Below are positions 7,479-16,656 of a stretch of 42,502 nucleotides of DNA, piece after piece. Below the pieces are notes generated by a model, which saw only the letters and a list, made by a program, of their open reading frames with translations, did no database searches and was not told the DNA's origin. The stretch spans positions 1 through 42,502 of the forward strand of contig CAMOYA010000009.1 in the NCBI GenBank assembly GCA_946629635.1. The letters run 5' to 3'. The DNA comes from an uncultured Clostridia bacterium. GTDB lineage: Bacteria; Bacillota; Clostridia; Christensenellales; Aristaeellaceae. Position numbers and translations under genes: made by a program. Each line of letters opens with the position of its first letter. Within the stretch, counting starts at the first letter, position 1.

Positions 7479-8507
7479 TTAATTATTGACCCGCTTGTTC
7501 CACTCGTCCACCAGCTGATTCCGTCCGCGATAGGCGTTTTCCCAGTTGACGCCCATGTCACTGGCGATCAGCTTTTCCGTGGCGATGGAATCGAAGGGAA
7601 TCTCAGCAAAGTCTTTGATGACGGAGTGCATGTAGCCGTTCACGATGGCCTTTTGGCCGGCTTCGGAGAACAGCCACTCCGCCACGGCTTCACACGCAGC
7701 GGTGTTGGCGTTGGCGCTCTTTTCCTCCGCCACGATCATCGCGGTGGAGGGAATCATCACGTTGCCGTCCTCGGGATAGATCACGGCCAGCTTCGAGCCT
7801 TCTTCCTTACGCTTTTTCAGCACGGATTCCTCGAGAATCATGATTTCTTTGCACTCGCCGCTCTCCAGCTTGCCCAGGGCAGTGGAACCGGATTCGATCA
7901 TGACATTGTTGGCCCGCAGCGCGTCCAGATACTCAAGACCGTACTTCTCCGTCAGGGCGGAAACCGCGGCAAAGGCGGTGCCGGAGGTCAGCGGGTTGCC
8001 CATGGAGATGACGCCCTTCATGGCCGGATTCTCCGCGAACTCCCTGAAGGTTTTGGGAAGATCATCCGCCGAATTCTTTTCCGGATTGTAGGCCAGCACC
8101 ATGTTGCATACCCGGACCGGGTACCAGTAGCCGTCCGGATCGAAGGGGAAGGCCAGCTGGTCCTTCACGGCAACGTCGAACCTGTGCAGATATCCGTAAT
8201 CCTTCAGCTCCAGCGAGTAAGCCGGCTCGGCGACCAGCAGCATATCCACGCTCAGGATCCCGCTGTGATCGGGACCCATTTCGCCGCTCAGCTGGCTGAT
8301 CAGATCTGTGGTCCCCTTGTAGTAGAATTCCACCTCCAGATTCGGGAACTCTTCCTTCATCAGGGCAGCCATCTCGTCCAGCACAAACTGATACATGGAG
8401 GAAGCGATGACGATTTTGCCTTCCGCGTCCTCATTGACGGCCAGCGCGCCGGAAAAAAGCCCCAGGGACAGAACCAGAACCAGGCACAGTGCAACGATCT
8501 TTTTCAT
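7479..8507 (-). CDS. Extracellular solute-binding protein of an Fbp/AfuA-type ABC importer
   Basis: The 342-residue product has a Sec signal peptide (MKKIV, hydrophobic core, A-L-A at about residues 21-23). No cysteine sits at the cleavage point, so it is not an obvious lipoprotein, which is less usual in a Gram-positive. The mature sequence fits the periplasmic-binding-protein class 2 fold of COG1840, which includes iron(III) and 2-aminoethylphosphonate binders: an opening strand IVIASS, a central VDMLLVAEPAY, and a GNPLTSGTAF anion-loop-like element. The ligand cannot be assigned. It is first in an operon with the fused permease and ATPase and has its own promoter. An AAGGAG site precedes the ATG. 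Confidence 0.87.
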   Translation of the reverse strand: MKKIVALCLVLVLSLGLFSGALAVNEDAEGKIVIASSMYQFVLDEMAALMKEEFPNLEVEFYYKGTTDLISQLSGEMGPDHSGILSVDMLLVAEPAYSLELKDYGYLHRFDVAVKDQLAFPFDPDGYWYPVRVCNMVLAYNPEKNSADDLPKTFREFAENPAMKGVISMGNPLTSGTAFAAVSALTEKYGLEYLDALRANNVMIESGSTALGKLESGECKEIMILEESVLKKRKEEGSKLAVIYPEDGNVMIPSTAMIVAEEKSANANTAACEAVAEWLFSEAGQKAIVNGYMHSVIKDFAEIPFDSIATEKLIASDMGVNWENAYRGRNQLVDEWNKRVNN

Positions 8508-8552
8508 GATGCATAGACTCCTTTTTTGTATGATGAAAACCGGACTGCAACT

Positions 8553-8581
8553 ATTTTATCGAAGTGATGAGTGTTTGGCAA
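8553..8581 (-). promoter_or_regulatory. Promoter of the minus-strand ABC importer operon
   Basis: Read on the minus strand, TTGCCA (8581-8576) and TAAAAT (8558-8553) have a 17-base spacer and lie about 45 bases before the binding-protein start. The -35 box is only a few bases from the end of the P-type ATPase gene. No terminator is visible between them, so readthrough from the ATPase is also possible. Confidence 0.6.
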
Positions 8582-8583
8582 GA

Positions 8584-10986
8584 TTATTTCGCATCCCCGA
8601 TCTTCTTTTCCAGCATCCCGTAGAAGGGCATGCGGTCCAGCTTCCGGACGCTGAAAACAATGGCGACGCCCAGGACGGTCAGTATGGTCAGTGCGATCCA
8701 TGCCGGACCGGTCAGCGGCGTCAGGAAGAAAACATTCCGCAGAATGATGCAGCTGAGAACAAAGCCGGTCCCCACCAGCGCCAGCAGCGCTGCCCGGATC
8801 CGGTTCAGCGGCATGCAGGTCAGGAAAAGGACAGCAAAGCTGATCACACCTGCCAGAATGGTGGCCAGGGTGGAGCACATCTCCCGCTCCCAGCCGAAGG
8901 CCGACAGGATCATCGATATCGCCGCGCACACGGTGATGGCCAGGCCACCCGGGAGCGCGCGTTTGAGGACCGTCAGCAGGAAATGGCCCCGGATCCGTCC
9001 GGTGCTGGGCTCCAGCGAGAGCACGAAGCCGGGGAAACCGACCATCAGCCCGGATACCAGCGTCATCTGGATCGGCTGGAAGGGGTATCCGCCGGGGAAG
9101 AAGAGCATCAGGATGCTCAGCCCCAGGCTGAACAGGGTTTTCATCAGGAACAGGGAGGCCGTTCGGGTAATATTGTTGATTACCTGACGGCCTTCCAGGA
9201 CGATGGCCGGCATGACGCTGAAATCGCTGTCCAGCAGCGTGAGCTGTGCCGCGTGACGGGCGGCATCGGATCCGCTGGCCATGGCGATGGAGCAGTCCGC
9301 CTTCTTGAGGGCGGGAATGTCGTTCACGCCGTCCCCGGTCATGGCGACATTGTGTCCGTGCGCCTGCAGCGCGGTGACCAGGGCTTTTTTCTGATCGGGA
9401 GTGACCCGGCCGAACACCGTATACTTTTCGCAGGCTTCCGCCAGTGCTTCCTCCGTATCCAGGGTGCTGGCATCAACCCAGCTTTCCCACCCCTCCAGAC
9501 CTGCCTCCCGGGCAATGCGGGAAACGGTGACCGGGTTGTCGCCGCTGATGATCTTGACGGTCACATCCTGCTGCCTGAAGTAGCGCAGCGTGTCTGCCGC
9601 GGCGGGACGGATCTGATCCGACAGGGCGCAGATGCCGAGAATCCGTTCCACCTCCGGCAGCGTATCCTGGACAATGGTACCCTTCGCCTCCGCCAGCACC
9701 AGCACCCGACGGCCTTCATCCGTCAGCTGCTGCACGCGGCTGCGCACAATGGGCGGGAATCGGTTGCCCAGCACGAACTCCGGTGCGCCCATGATCAGCA
9801 CCGTGCCGTCGGAAAAGGCAGCGGCGGACTTTTTGCGCTGGCTGGAGAAGGGCAGAACGGTGACCGGCTTTTCTCCGCCCGCGGGCAGGGCGGCCCGCAG
9901 GGCATCCAGCGTTCCGCCGGGATCGTCGAAGGCGCCAAGAAAGCGGGAAAAAGCTCCGCGGAGCTCCTCATCGCCGGCCTCAATCCCGTCCATGAACTCT
10001 ACGGCCATGTGTCCCGTGGTGATGGTGCCGGTCTTGTCCAGGCATAGGACGTCCGCCCGGGCGAGCGTCTCGATGCCCGCCAGCTCCTGCACCAGCGCCT
10101 TTTTGCGGCTCAGCTTGACTACACCGACCGCCATGGCGATGCTCGTCAGCAGCACCAGGCCCTCGGGAATCATTCCGATCATTGCCGCGACGGATGCGGG
10201 TACGGCCTCCGTGACAGGAAGGCGGGAGATCAGCACCTGCTTGAGGAACAGCAGGATCCCCAGCGGAACCAGCACCATGCTGTCCAGCCGGATCAGCCGG
10301 TTGAGCTCCTTCATCAGGCGGGAGCCGGGACGGGCGGTCTTTTTCGCTTCCCGCGTCAGCCTGCCGGCATAGCTTTCGCTGCCGACGTAAACCAGTTGCG
10401 CGGTGATCCTGCCTTCGGTGACATAGCTTCCGGAGTAAAGCCAGCTGCCAATCTCCTTCGGAATGGCGTTGCTCTCTCCGGTCAGCAGGCTTTCCATTGC
10501 GCGGCCGGACCCGGCAACCGCCACCGCGTCCGCAATGATCTGATCCCCGGCGCGGAAAACGGCGAGATCCCCCGCCACCGTCTCTTCCATCCGGCAGGAA
10601 ATCTCCTTCCCGTCCCGGATCACATGGGCGGTCGGAGCATTCATGACCTGCAGCTCCAGGATGGATTTCTGCGCCCGGTATTCCTGAATGGTACCGATCA
10701 GGATATTGGCGATCACGATCAGCAGGAACGTCATGTTCCGATAGCTGCCGACCAGGAACAGGCACACCCCCAGGGCAAAGTTCAGAAAGTTGAACAGCGT
10801 AAAGACATTGCCGGCCAGAATCTGGCCGATGCTCTTGCCGCGGCTCCCTTCCAGCACGTTGGCATGGCCATCCCGGCGGAGGGCTTCCGCCTGATCCGCC
10901 GTCAGGCCTTTTTCATCGGTGTACCGGAACCCTTCCGGCAGCTCGGAAGGCAGGAAGAGCGTACCCTGCCGGTTTGGATTGCTCAT
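8584..10986 (-). CDS. P-type cation-transporting ATPase, Exp7/CtpE-like
   Basis: The 800-residue protein has the P-type ATPase order: membrane helices M1-M2, an actuator domain with TGES (169-172), the M4 motif PEGL, the phosphorylated aspartate in DKTGT (D317), a short nucleotide-binding domain, the hinge TGDGVND (about 547-553), and six C-terminal membrane helices. No N-terminal metal-binding CxxC domain is present, which argues against copper and zinc exporters. The PEGL motif and compact domain resemble the Exp7/CtpE group, where mycobacterial CtpE has been linked to calcium uptake; calcium here is inference. It begins 16 bases after the CapA-like gene and is probably cotranscribed with it. 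Confidence 0.9.
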   Translation of the reverse strand: MSNPNRQGTLFLPSELPEGFRYTDEKGLTADQAEALRRDGHANVLEGSRGKSIGQILAGNVFTLFNFLNFALGVCLFLVGSYRNMTFLLIVIANILIGTIQEYRAQKSILELQVMNAPTAHVIRDGKEISCRMEETVAGDLAVFRAGDQIIADAVAVAGSGRAMESLLTGESNAIPKEIGSWLYSGSYVTEGRITAQLVYVGSESYAGRLTREAKKTARPGSRLMKELNRLIRLDSMVLVPLGILLFLKQVLISRLPVTEAVPASVAAMIGMIPEGLVLLTSIAMAVGVVKLSRKKALVQELAGIETLARADVLCLDKTGTITTGHMAVEFMDGIEAGDEELRGAFSRFLGAFDDPGGTLDALRAALPAGGEKPVTVLPFSSQRKKSAAAFSDGTVLIMGAPEFVLGNRFPPIVRSRVQQLTDEGRRVLVLAEAKGTIVQDTLPEVERILGICALSDQIRPAAADTLRYFRQQDVTVKIISGDNPVTVSRIAREAGLEGWESWVDASTLDTEEALAEACEKYTVFGRVTPDQKKALVTALQAHGHNVAMTGDGVNDIPALKKADCSIAMASGSDAARHAAQLTLLDSDFSVMPAIVLEGRQVINNITRTASLFLMKTLFSLGLSILMLFFPGGYPFQPIQMTLVSGLMVGFPGFVLSLEPSTGRIRGHFLLTVLKRALPGGLAITVCAAISMILSAFGWEREMCSTLATILAGVISFAVLFLTCMPLNRIRAALLALVGTGFVLSCIILRNVFFLTPLTGPAWIALTILTVLGVAIVFSVRKLDRMPFYGMLEKKIGDAK

Positions 10987-11002
10987 GATGGCTCAGTTCC
11001 TT

Positions 11003-12100
11003 TCAGTGAATCTGGGGAGAGAATCGGACGACGGCGCCGTCCGCTTCGGTAAAGGGGGCATCCGCTTCCGGATCCTTTCCGGTGGAATCCTTCATTTTGC
11101 GCAGCACGCGGGAAGCGTCCCCGCCGGAGAGCAGACGGGGAGAATAGTTGTTGTACCGGTCATCGCTGGTGATCGAGATCGGATAGAAGTGCAGGGCGAT
11201 GTCCGTCATCTCCCCTTCTTCGAACGAGAGACGGGCCTGCACGATGAGCGCGTCGGAATCCTTTGCGTGGGTCGTTCCGCCGAAGGAACAGTTGCCCAGG
11301 CTGTAGACGACGGGGATGCCGGAGACGGTGTCATAGCCCTGCACCACGTGGGGATGATGGCCGATGATCAGGTCCGTTCCGCAGGAAACGGCGCGGGAGA
11401 CGATCTGCTGCTGGTAGGCGTCCGGCGGGGTGTAGCTGTACTCGGTGCCCGCGTGCATCACGGTGATTACCGCGGCGCATCCCAGATCCCGGAGCATCTG
11501 CATCTGCGCCTGGTACCGGGCGAACCGGCTGCCGGTCATGGAATAGGAAACGCCCAGGAAGCCGATCAGAATGCCTTCGTCGCTCTGCCATACGGCAGGG
11601 GAATCCACCCCGAACCAGCAGACGCCTGCGCCGTCGAGGGCGGCCTTTGTGTCCGCGTATCCTTCCTCGCCGTAATCATGGCTGTGGTTGTTGGCGACGG
11701 TGACGCAGTCGATCCCGCCCCGGGTCAGAATCTCCGTATAGGCGGTCGGGCCGGAGAAATTGTATTTTTTCGGTTCCTTTGCCAGCTTCCGGTCCGTCAG
11801 GACCCCTTCCAGATTGGCGACCGTCAGATCGTCCTGGCCCGTCAGCCGGGAAAGATCCCGGAAGGGGAATTCCATTCCGTTTTCGTCAATGTAATGGGGA
11901 AAACCCAGGCTGGAATTCCGGCTTTTTTCCTCTCCGCCGAGGGTACAGTCTCCCAGAAAGGTGAGGGAAATCTCACCGGTGTATTCGCTGACCAGCATGG
12001 CCTTCGGCATTTCTGCGTCCGTCTGATACCACCGGCCGGACGCGCCGGCAGGGGAGGGCAGCAGCAAAAGTGCCAAAGCCAGCGCCAGATGCCGCTTCAT
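11003..12100 (-). CDS. CapA-family metallophosphatase-like secreted protein
   Basis: A signal peptide (MKRHLALALALLL, ending near A-S-G-R) leads into a CapA/PgsA-type calcineurin-like fold, 365 residues in all. Recognisable family motifs in order are FLGDCTLGG near residue 50, NLEG, NNHSHDYGEEG, H-A-G-T-E, GHHPHVVQG and a C-terminal YSLGN. These include the aspartate, asparagine and histidines expected to bind two metals. CapA proteins are named for poly-gamma-glutamate capsule synthesis, but most clostridial relatives are uncharacterised envelope proteins, and no capB/capC ligase genes are nearby. The ATG follows an AAAGGAGG site. It is the first gene of a pair with the P-type ATPase. Confidence 0.88.
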   Translation of the reverse strand: MKRHLALALALLLLPSPAGASGRWYQTDAEMPKAMLVSEYTGEISLTFLGDCTLGGEEKSRNSSLGFPHYIDENGMEFPFRDLSRLTGQDDLTVANLEGVLTDRKLAKEPKKYNFSGPTAYTEILTRGGIDCVTVANNHSHDYGEEGYADTKAALDGAGVCWFGVDSPAVWQSDEGILIGFLGVSYSMTGSRFARYQAQMQMLRDLGCAAVITVMHAGTEYSYTPPDAYQQQIVSRAVSCGTDLIIGHHPHVVQGYDTVSGIPVVYSLGNCSFGGTTHAKDSDALIVQARLSFEEGEMTDIALHFYPISITSDDRYNNYSPRLLSGGDASRVLRKMKDSTGKDPEADAPFTEADGAVVRFSPQIH

Positions 12101-12219
12101 GGCTCCGCCTCCTTTCCGAATCTCTGTATGCAGGGCATTTTACCACAATCCGGAACCCGGGGTACAGCCCCCAAAAACAATCTTGGAACGGATGAATGGC
12201 CGGAGAAAAAGAACGGACT

Positions 12220-12278
12220 GGACAAAACCGGCAGAAATCAGACCGGAAAGGACAAAAGGCGGTTGCAAAAGGACAAAA
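12220..12278 (+). promoter_or_regulatory. Three GGACAAAA direct repeats over the importer promoter
   Basis: GGACAAAA occurs at 12220-12227, 12250-12257 and 12271-12278. The spacings of 30 and 21 bases are about three and two helical turns, so the copies face the same side of DNA. The last copy lies between the -35 and -10 boxes of the promoter at 12263-12291, a position suited to repression. The regulator is unknown. Confidence 0.45.
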
Positions 12279-12291
12279 AACGGAATATAAT
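12263..12291 (+). promoter_or_regulatory. Promoter of the plus-strand ABC importer operon
   Basis: TTGCAA (12263-12268) and TATAAT (12286-12291) are separated by 17 bases and lie about 50 bases before the binding-protein start. The rest of the 242-base divergent gap must also hold the CapA-like gene's promoter. A possible minus-strand -10 (TAAAAT, 12143-12138) is seen there without a convincing -35. Confidence 0.75.
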
Positions 12292-12342
12292 GGATTCAAC
12301 AGAAAACACCGGGAACGGTGAAAATCATGAGGAGGCATGTCT

Positions 12343-13542
12343 ATGAAAAAGTTTCTGGCTGTTCTATTAACTGTGGCGATGCTGCTCTCCCTGGTCAGCT
12401 TTGCCGGCGCGGAGGATTATACGATCCGGATCTACAGCAATTCCAACTCTCCGGAGCGGGCGGAATGGCTGATCAACGCGGCGAAGGAAGCCGGCTTCAC
12501 CATCTCCATCGATGACAACTCGGTCATCTCCGGTGATACGAAGGCGGTTCAGGCGGCGAACGAGAACAAGGACGGAGACATCATTTTCGGCCTGAACGAG
12601 GTTCGCTGGGGCCAGCTGATCAACGGCACCTATGAGAATCTGAAGATCGCCGACTGGACCCCCACCTGGGCGGACAAGACCGGCGCCTATAAGTATGATG
12701 GAAAGGCCTACGGCCTGGTGATCCAGAACGTGCTGATGCTCTATCGGAATGACGATCTGGGCACCAAGGGCGAAGCACTGCATTTTGCTCACTGGGCGGA
12801 TGTCGTGGACAGCGGCTATCAGTGGTATCGCCAGGGCAAGGTCGGCGGCACCACCAACGCCAACATCAACAGCGCCATGCTGTATCCCTTCGTGGATCCG
12901 GAATCCCCGGCGGGCGGCATCTCCGTGGATGGCTGGAAGACCCTGTGGAACTATTGTGCGAACGGCAACTTCACCGGAGACAGCTACGGCCTTGAGCCCC
13001 TGATCCGCGGCGATGTGCAGGTTTCCACCTTCTATTCTTCCTCCCTGTACGGCAACATCGATGCTGCGGCGAACGCCGGCACCTATGACAATCCCCTGAA
13101 GGGCACCCTCAATCCGGAAAACTGGGCGCTGGTGGATATCGATGACGGTACCTACTACATCGCCGAGTACCTGGGCGTGCTCGAAAAGGAAGGCCGCACC
13201 GAGGAGCAGACGAAGATCGTGAAGGATTTCGCTGAGTGGTTCGGTTCTGCTGCGACCCAGATCGCCTGGTCCGAGGAGTTCGACTCCGTTCCCTGCAATG
13301 AGGAAGCGGTGGCGGAACTGTATCCGGAAGGCCTTCCGGCCATCTATCAGATCAAGAACTTCGCGCTGGAAAAGGTTGCCGGCACGGACATGAGCTACGC
13401 GGAGTATGTCGGCGCCCATTCCACCGAATGGACCAACATCATGACCAACCTGGGCTTCTACTGGGCGGATAATGCCAATGCTCCCACCGAACCTGACTGG
13501 GACAACCTCCAGTGGGCGACCCTGACGCAGAAGGCCGAATAA
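12343..13542 (+). CDS. Extracellular solute-binding protein of the second ABC importer
   Basis: The 399-residue protein begins with a Sec signal peptide (MKKFLAVLL, hydrophobic core, SFAGA then EDY) and continues as an ABC-type binding protein: a first strand YTIRIYSNSN, an IIFGLNEVRWGQ segment, and a ligand-cleft region rich in Trp and Tyr. No lipobox cysteine is present. ATG 12343 is preferred over 12337 because GGAGG (12331-12335) is 7 bases from the former and only one from the latter. The ATPase and permease downstream are of the Fbp/Pot type, so the cargo may be a metal, phosphonate or small anion; the sequence does not decide. A hairpin after the gene may raise its yield over the downstream genes. 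Confidence 0.87.
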   Translation: MKKFLAVLLTVAMLLSLVSFAGAEDYTIRIYSNSNSPERAEWLINAAKEAGFTISIDDNSVISGDTKAVQAANENKDGDIIFGLNEVRWGQLINGTYENLKIADWTPTWADKTGAYKYDGKAYGLVIQNVLMLYRNDDLGTKGEALHFAHWADVVDSGYQWYRQGKVGGTTNANINSAMLYPFVDPESPAGGISVDGWKTLWNYCANGNFTGDSYGLEPLIRGDVQVSTFYSSSLYGNIDAAANAGTYDNPLKGTLNPENWALVDIDDGTYYIAEYLGVLEKEGRTEEQTKIVKDFAEWFGSAATQIAWSEEFDSVPCNEEAVAELYPEGLPAIYQIKNFALEKVAGTDMSYAEYVGAHSTEWTNIMTNLGFYWADNANAPTEPDWDNLQWATLTQKAE

Positions 13543-13557
13543 TTCATCCGTTCTTTT

Positions 13558-13587
13558 CGGGCGGACCCGCCGGGTCCGCCCGTCTTT
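13558..13587 (+). terminator. Hairpin between binding-protein and ATPase genes (attenuator or 3' stabiliser)
   Basis: CGGGCGGACCC (13558-13568) pairs perfectly with GGGTCCGCCCG (13572-13582) over a 3-base loop, followed by a poor T tract (TCTTT). Such hairpins often let only part of the transcription pass, or protect the upstream mRNA, in importer operons. Confidence 0.7.
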
Positions 13588-13680
13588 CTGCCGGTGCTCC
13601 CTCTGCATGAGGAGGGAATGCCGCCCATCCGGCCCGGAGCGCGGCCGGACCATACGGAATGAAAGGGAGTGCCTGAACCC

Positions 13681-14688
13681 ATGATTCAGCTGAAGGATAT
13701 CATCGTCAGATTCGGAGATTTTGAGGCGCTGCACAACATCAATGTGCATGTGAAGGAAGGCGAGTTCTTCACCTTCCTCGGCCCCTCCGGCTGCGGCAAA
13801 ACCACCACCCTGCGGACAATCACCGGGTTCATCGAGCCGGTGGCGGGAACCGTTTCCATGCAGGGGAGGGACATTACCCATGTCCCGATCGAGAAGCGGA
13901 ACATCGGCATCGTGTTCCAGAGCTACGCCCTTTTCCCGACCATGACGGTGCATGACAATATCGCTTTCGGGCTGAAGATCAAAAAGCTGAAGAAGCAGGA
14001 GATGGAGGAAAAGATCACCACCATCGCACGGAAGGTGGATCTGTCGGACGAGCAGCTGAAAAAAGCGGTGTCCCAGCTTTCCGGCGGTCAGCAGCAGCGG
14101 GTGGCCATCGCCCGCGCACTGGTGACGGAACCGGCCATCATCTGCATGGATGAGCCGCTGTCCAATCTGGACGCGAAGCTGCGGGTCCAGCTGCGGAACG
14201 AGCTGAAGAAAATGCAGAAGGAATTCGGCATTACCACGATTTACGTGACCCACGACCAGGAGGAGGCGCTGACCCTGTCCGACCGGATCGCGGTGTTCAA
14301 CAAGGGCTTCATTGAGCAGATCGGCACGCCAAACGAGGTATACAACCATTCCGCCACGGAATTTGTTGCCAACTTCATCGGGGACATCAACCCGCTGGAC
14401 AGCGGCATCACCGGCCCCATGGCCCTCTCGGCGGATGAAAACCATTTTATCCGCCTGGAGCGGGTGCGGGTGAACAGCCCGGATCACGCCGGCGCATTCC
14501 GGGCCCCCGGCGTGATCGAAAGCCGCGAGTATTACGGACTGTACATCAAATACTACATCTCCGTGGCGGGGCAGACCATCAAGGTCATTGAAAAGAATGA
14601 CGGCATCCGGATCTATGAGGCCGGCGAAAAGGTGACCGTGGAAATCGATCCGTCGGATGTCATGTCCTACCCGAAGAAGGAGGGCTGA
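13681..14688 (+). CDS. ABC importer ATPase, Fbp/Pot type
   Basis: The 335-residue ATPase has Walker A GPSGCGKTT (34-42), VFQSYALFPTMTV in the Q-loop region, signature LSGGQQQR, Walker B IICMDEP, a D-loop SNLDAK, an H-loop YVTHDQEEA, and a TOBE-like C-terminal region that is shorter than in the first importer's ATPase. The start is set at ATG 13681, 11 bases after AAAGGGAG. An in-frame GTG at 13669 overlaps that ribosome binding site and is rejected. The stop is followed after 3 bases by the permease start, indicating tight coupling. Substrate class as for the binding protein. Confidence 0.9.
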   Translation: MIQLKDIIVRFGDFEALHNINVHVKEGEFFTFLGPSGCGKTTTLRTITGFIEPVAGTVSMQGRDITHVPIEKRNIGIVFQSYALFPTMTVHDNIAFGLKIKKLKKQEMEEKITTIARKVDLSDEQLKKAVSQLSGGQQQRVAIARALVTEPAIICMDEPLSNLDAKLRVQLRNELKKMQKEFGITTIYVTHDQEEALTLSDRIAVFNKGFIEQIGTPNEVYNHSATEFVANFIGDINPLDSGITGPMALSADENHFIRLERVRVNSPDHAGAFRAPGVIESREYYGLYIKYYISVAGQTIKVIEKNDGIRIYEAGEKVTVEIDPSDVMSYPKKEG

Positions 14689-14691
14689 TTC

Positions 14692-16584
14692 ATGCAGAAG
14701 ACGACTGTGCGCGGGGGCGGGGTGAACCTCTCGCTGCTCTGGAAGGTGTTCGGCGCTGCGCTGTTCCTCTACCTGTTCCTGGGGTTTATGCTGATCCCCT
14801 GCATCAACACGCTGACCAGTATTTTCAGCGTAACGGACGCGTCAGGGAAGCTCGATCCTCTGGCGGTGATCCGGTTTTTCCTGGCGGGCAAGATGCCCTC
14901 CTTCGTCTGGAATTCCCTGAAGCTGGCAGTCTGCCTGGTCGTTACGGTCAACGTGGTGGGCGTTTCCATCGTGCTGCTGACCGAGTATTTTGATATCCGC
15001 GGGGCGAAGATCCTCCGCCTGGGATATATGACGACGATGATCTATTCCGGCGTTGCCCTGGTAACCGGATACCAGTTCCTGTATGATCAGAACGGCATGA
15101 TGACCCAGTGGCTGGCGGGCATCTTTCCGGGAATGGACAAACAGTGGTTCACGGGCTTCAGCGCGGTGCTGTTTACCATGACCTTCGCCTGCACGAGCAA
15201 CCACGCCCTCTTCCTGCGCAACGCGATCCGCGGCATCGACTACAACACGGTCGAGGCGGCCCGGAACCTGGGGGCCAGCCCGTTCCGGGTACTCTTCCGG
15301 GTGGTCATGCCCACGCTGCTGCCGACACTCTTCAGCCTCACGGTCATGACATTCATCACCGGCCTGTGCGCCATGAGCGCGCCGACGCTCCTGGGGTACA
15401 ACTCCATCAATCCTGAAATCGTCCGGCTGGCCGGCTCCACCGTGGCGGACGAAGCCTTTCCGCAGGCGCGGGCGGCGCTTTTGAGCGTGATCCTGGCCAT
15501 GTTCACGATCATCCTGCTGACGGTGCTGAATCATTACGAGCGGAAAGGACATTACCTCTCCGTCAGCAAGACCAAGGCCAAGCTCGTCAAGCAGAAGATT
15601 CAGAACCCCGTGGCCAACGTGCTGGCGCATATCTATGCCTATGTGCTCTTTGTGATTTACATGACCCCGGTGGTGATGATCATCGTTTTCTCCTTCCAGA
15701 ACTGGAGCGCCGTCCGGACCAAGACACTGGACTTCTCCGGCTGGACGCTCTCCAATTACTTCGGAACCGAAAACTACGCCTATACCCGGTCCAACGGCAA
15801 GATTTCCACCCGGTACAACGCGATCTCCGGCGTCTTTGCCAATGAGAAGACCGTGGGCGGAATCCGCCTCAGCTTCATCCTGTCCGCGCTGGCGGCGGCC
15901 CTGGCCTGCGTGATCGTGGTCGTGGCGGTCAACTATATCTTCAAGCACCGGAACAAAAAGCGGGCGGCGATCATCGAGGGATGTCTGCTGTTCCCCTGGC
16001 TGCTGCCGACAATCCTGATCTGCTACAGCTTCCGGATTTTCTTCAATGACGATGTGTGGTACGTGTTCGGCCAGAACCTGTATTTCAAGGAGAATGTCCG
16101 GGTGCTGATCATCATCGCGTATACAGTGGTCAAGCTGCCATTCGCCCTGCGAATGATCAAGGCGGCATTCTATGCCATCGACGAAGAACTGGAGGACGCC
16201 GCAAGGAACCTGGGGGCCAGCCCGCTGGTGACCTTCCTGCGGATCAAACTGCCGATCGTGCTGCCCAGCGTGCTGGCGGTGTTTGCGCTGAACTTCAACT
16301 CCCTGTTCACGGAGTATGACATGGGCGCTACCTTCCAGAAATCGGAGGGCACTACCTACGCGATGGTAATCCAGAGCATGTGCAACGAGGAAGGGCGGGA
16401 CGGCATGAACATGAACGCCTCCGGCCGCCGCTGTGCCAGCACGGTGTTCATCATGGTTGTTTCCGGCCTGATCCTCTATCTGGTTTACGGCGTCGGCGCC
16501 AGGGATCTGGGCGAGCGTCTGGCACTGCGGGAAAAGCGGAAAAAGCGGCTGAAGAAGATTGCCGGCCGACTGGGTATCCGGTAA
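14692..16584 (+). CDS. Fused double ABC permease of the second importer
   Basis: A 630-residue membrane protein joins two BPD-type permease modules. The coupling loops are EAARNLGASPFRV in the first half and EDAARNLGASPLVT in the second, each followed by a proline-rich membrane-entry segment. Hydrophobic helices fill both halves, and the polar C-terminal tail is Lys/Arg rich. Unlike the other fused permease in this window it has no large N-terminal extracytoplasmic addition. Its partners are the ATPase 3 bases upstream and the binding protein at the operon start. No terminator is visible after the stop, and a new promoter follows. Confidence 0.9.
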   Translation: MQKTTVRGGGVNLSLLWKVFGAALFLYLFLGFMLIPCINTLTSIFSVTDASGKLDPLAVIRFFLAGKMPSFVWNSLKLAVCLVVTVNVVGVSIVLLTEYFDIRGAKILRLGYMTTMIYSGVALVTGYQFLYDQNGMMTQWLAGIFPGMDKQWFTGFSAVLFTMTFACTSNHALFLRNAIRGIDYNTVEAARNLGASPFRVLFRVVMPTLLPTLFSLTVMTFITGLCAMSAPTLLGYNSINPEIVRLAGSTVADEAFPQARAALLSVILAMFTIILLTVLNHYERKGHYLSVSKTKAKLVKQKIQNPVANVLAHIYAYVLFVIYMTPVVMIIVFSFQNWSAVRTKTLDFSGWTLSNYFGTENYAYTRSNGKISTRYNAISGVFANEKTVGGIRLSFILSALAAALACVIVVVAVNYIFKHRNKKRAAIIEGCLLFPWLLPTILICYSFRIFFNDDVWYVFGQNLYFKENVRVLIIIAYTVVKLPFALRMIKAAFYAIDEELEDAARNLGASPLVTFLRIKLPIVLPSVLAVFALNFNSLFTEYDMGATFQKSEGTTYAMVIQSMCNEEGRDGMNMNASGRRCASTVFIMVVSGLILYLVYGVGARDLGERLALREKRKKRLKKIAGRLGIR

Positions 16585-16596
16585 AAAAATCCTCAT

Positions 16597-16625
16597 TTGC
16601 TTTGTGAGCGTCAAGCCTGTATAAT
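16597..16625 (+). promoter_or_regulatory. Promoter before the alpha/beta hydrolase gene
   Basis: TTGCTT (16597-16602) and a perfect TATAAT (16620-16625) are 17 bases apart, and the hydrolase start lies 31 bases downstream. It probably drives the run of plus-strand genes ending at the terminator near 22710. Confidence 0.6.
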
Positions 16626-16656
16626 AACTGAAAACGCACGGGAGGAAGAGCGCACG

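Noticed and set aside
12337..12342. ATG 12337 as start of the second binding protein
   Set aside because: It is one base from the GGAGG element; ATG 12343 has the proper 7-base spacing and begins the signal peptide.
13669..13680. GTG 13669 as start of the second importer's ATPase
   Set aside because: It overlaps its own ribosome binding site; ATG 13681 fits the family's start.
12367..14487. A 706-codon minus-strand open frame opposite the binding protein and ATPase
   Set aside because: It spans the intergenic hairpin and two genes on the other strand, so it is an artefact of base composition.
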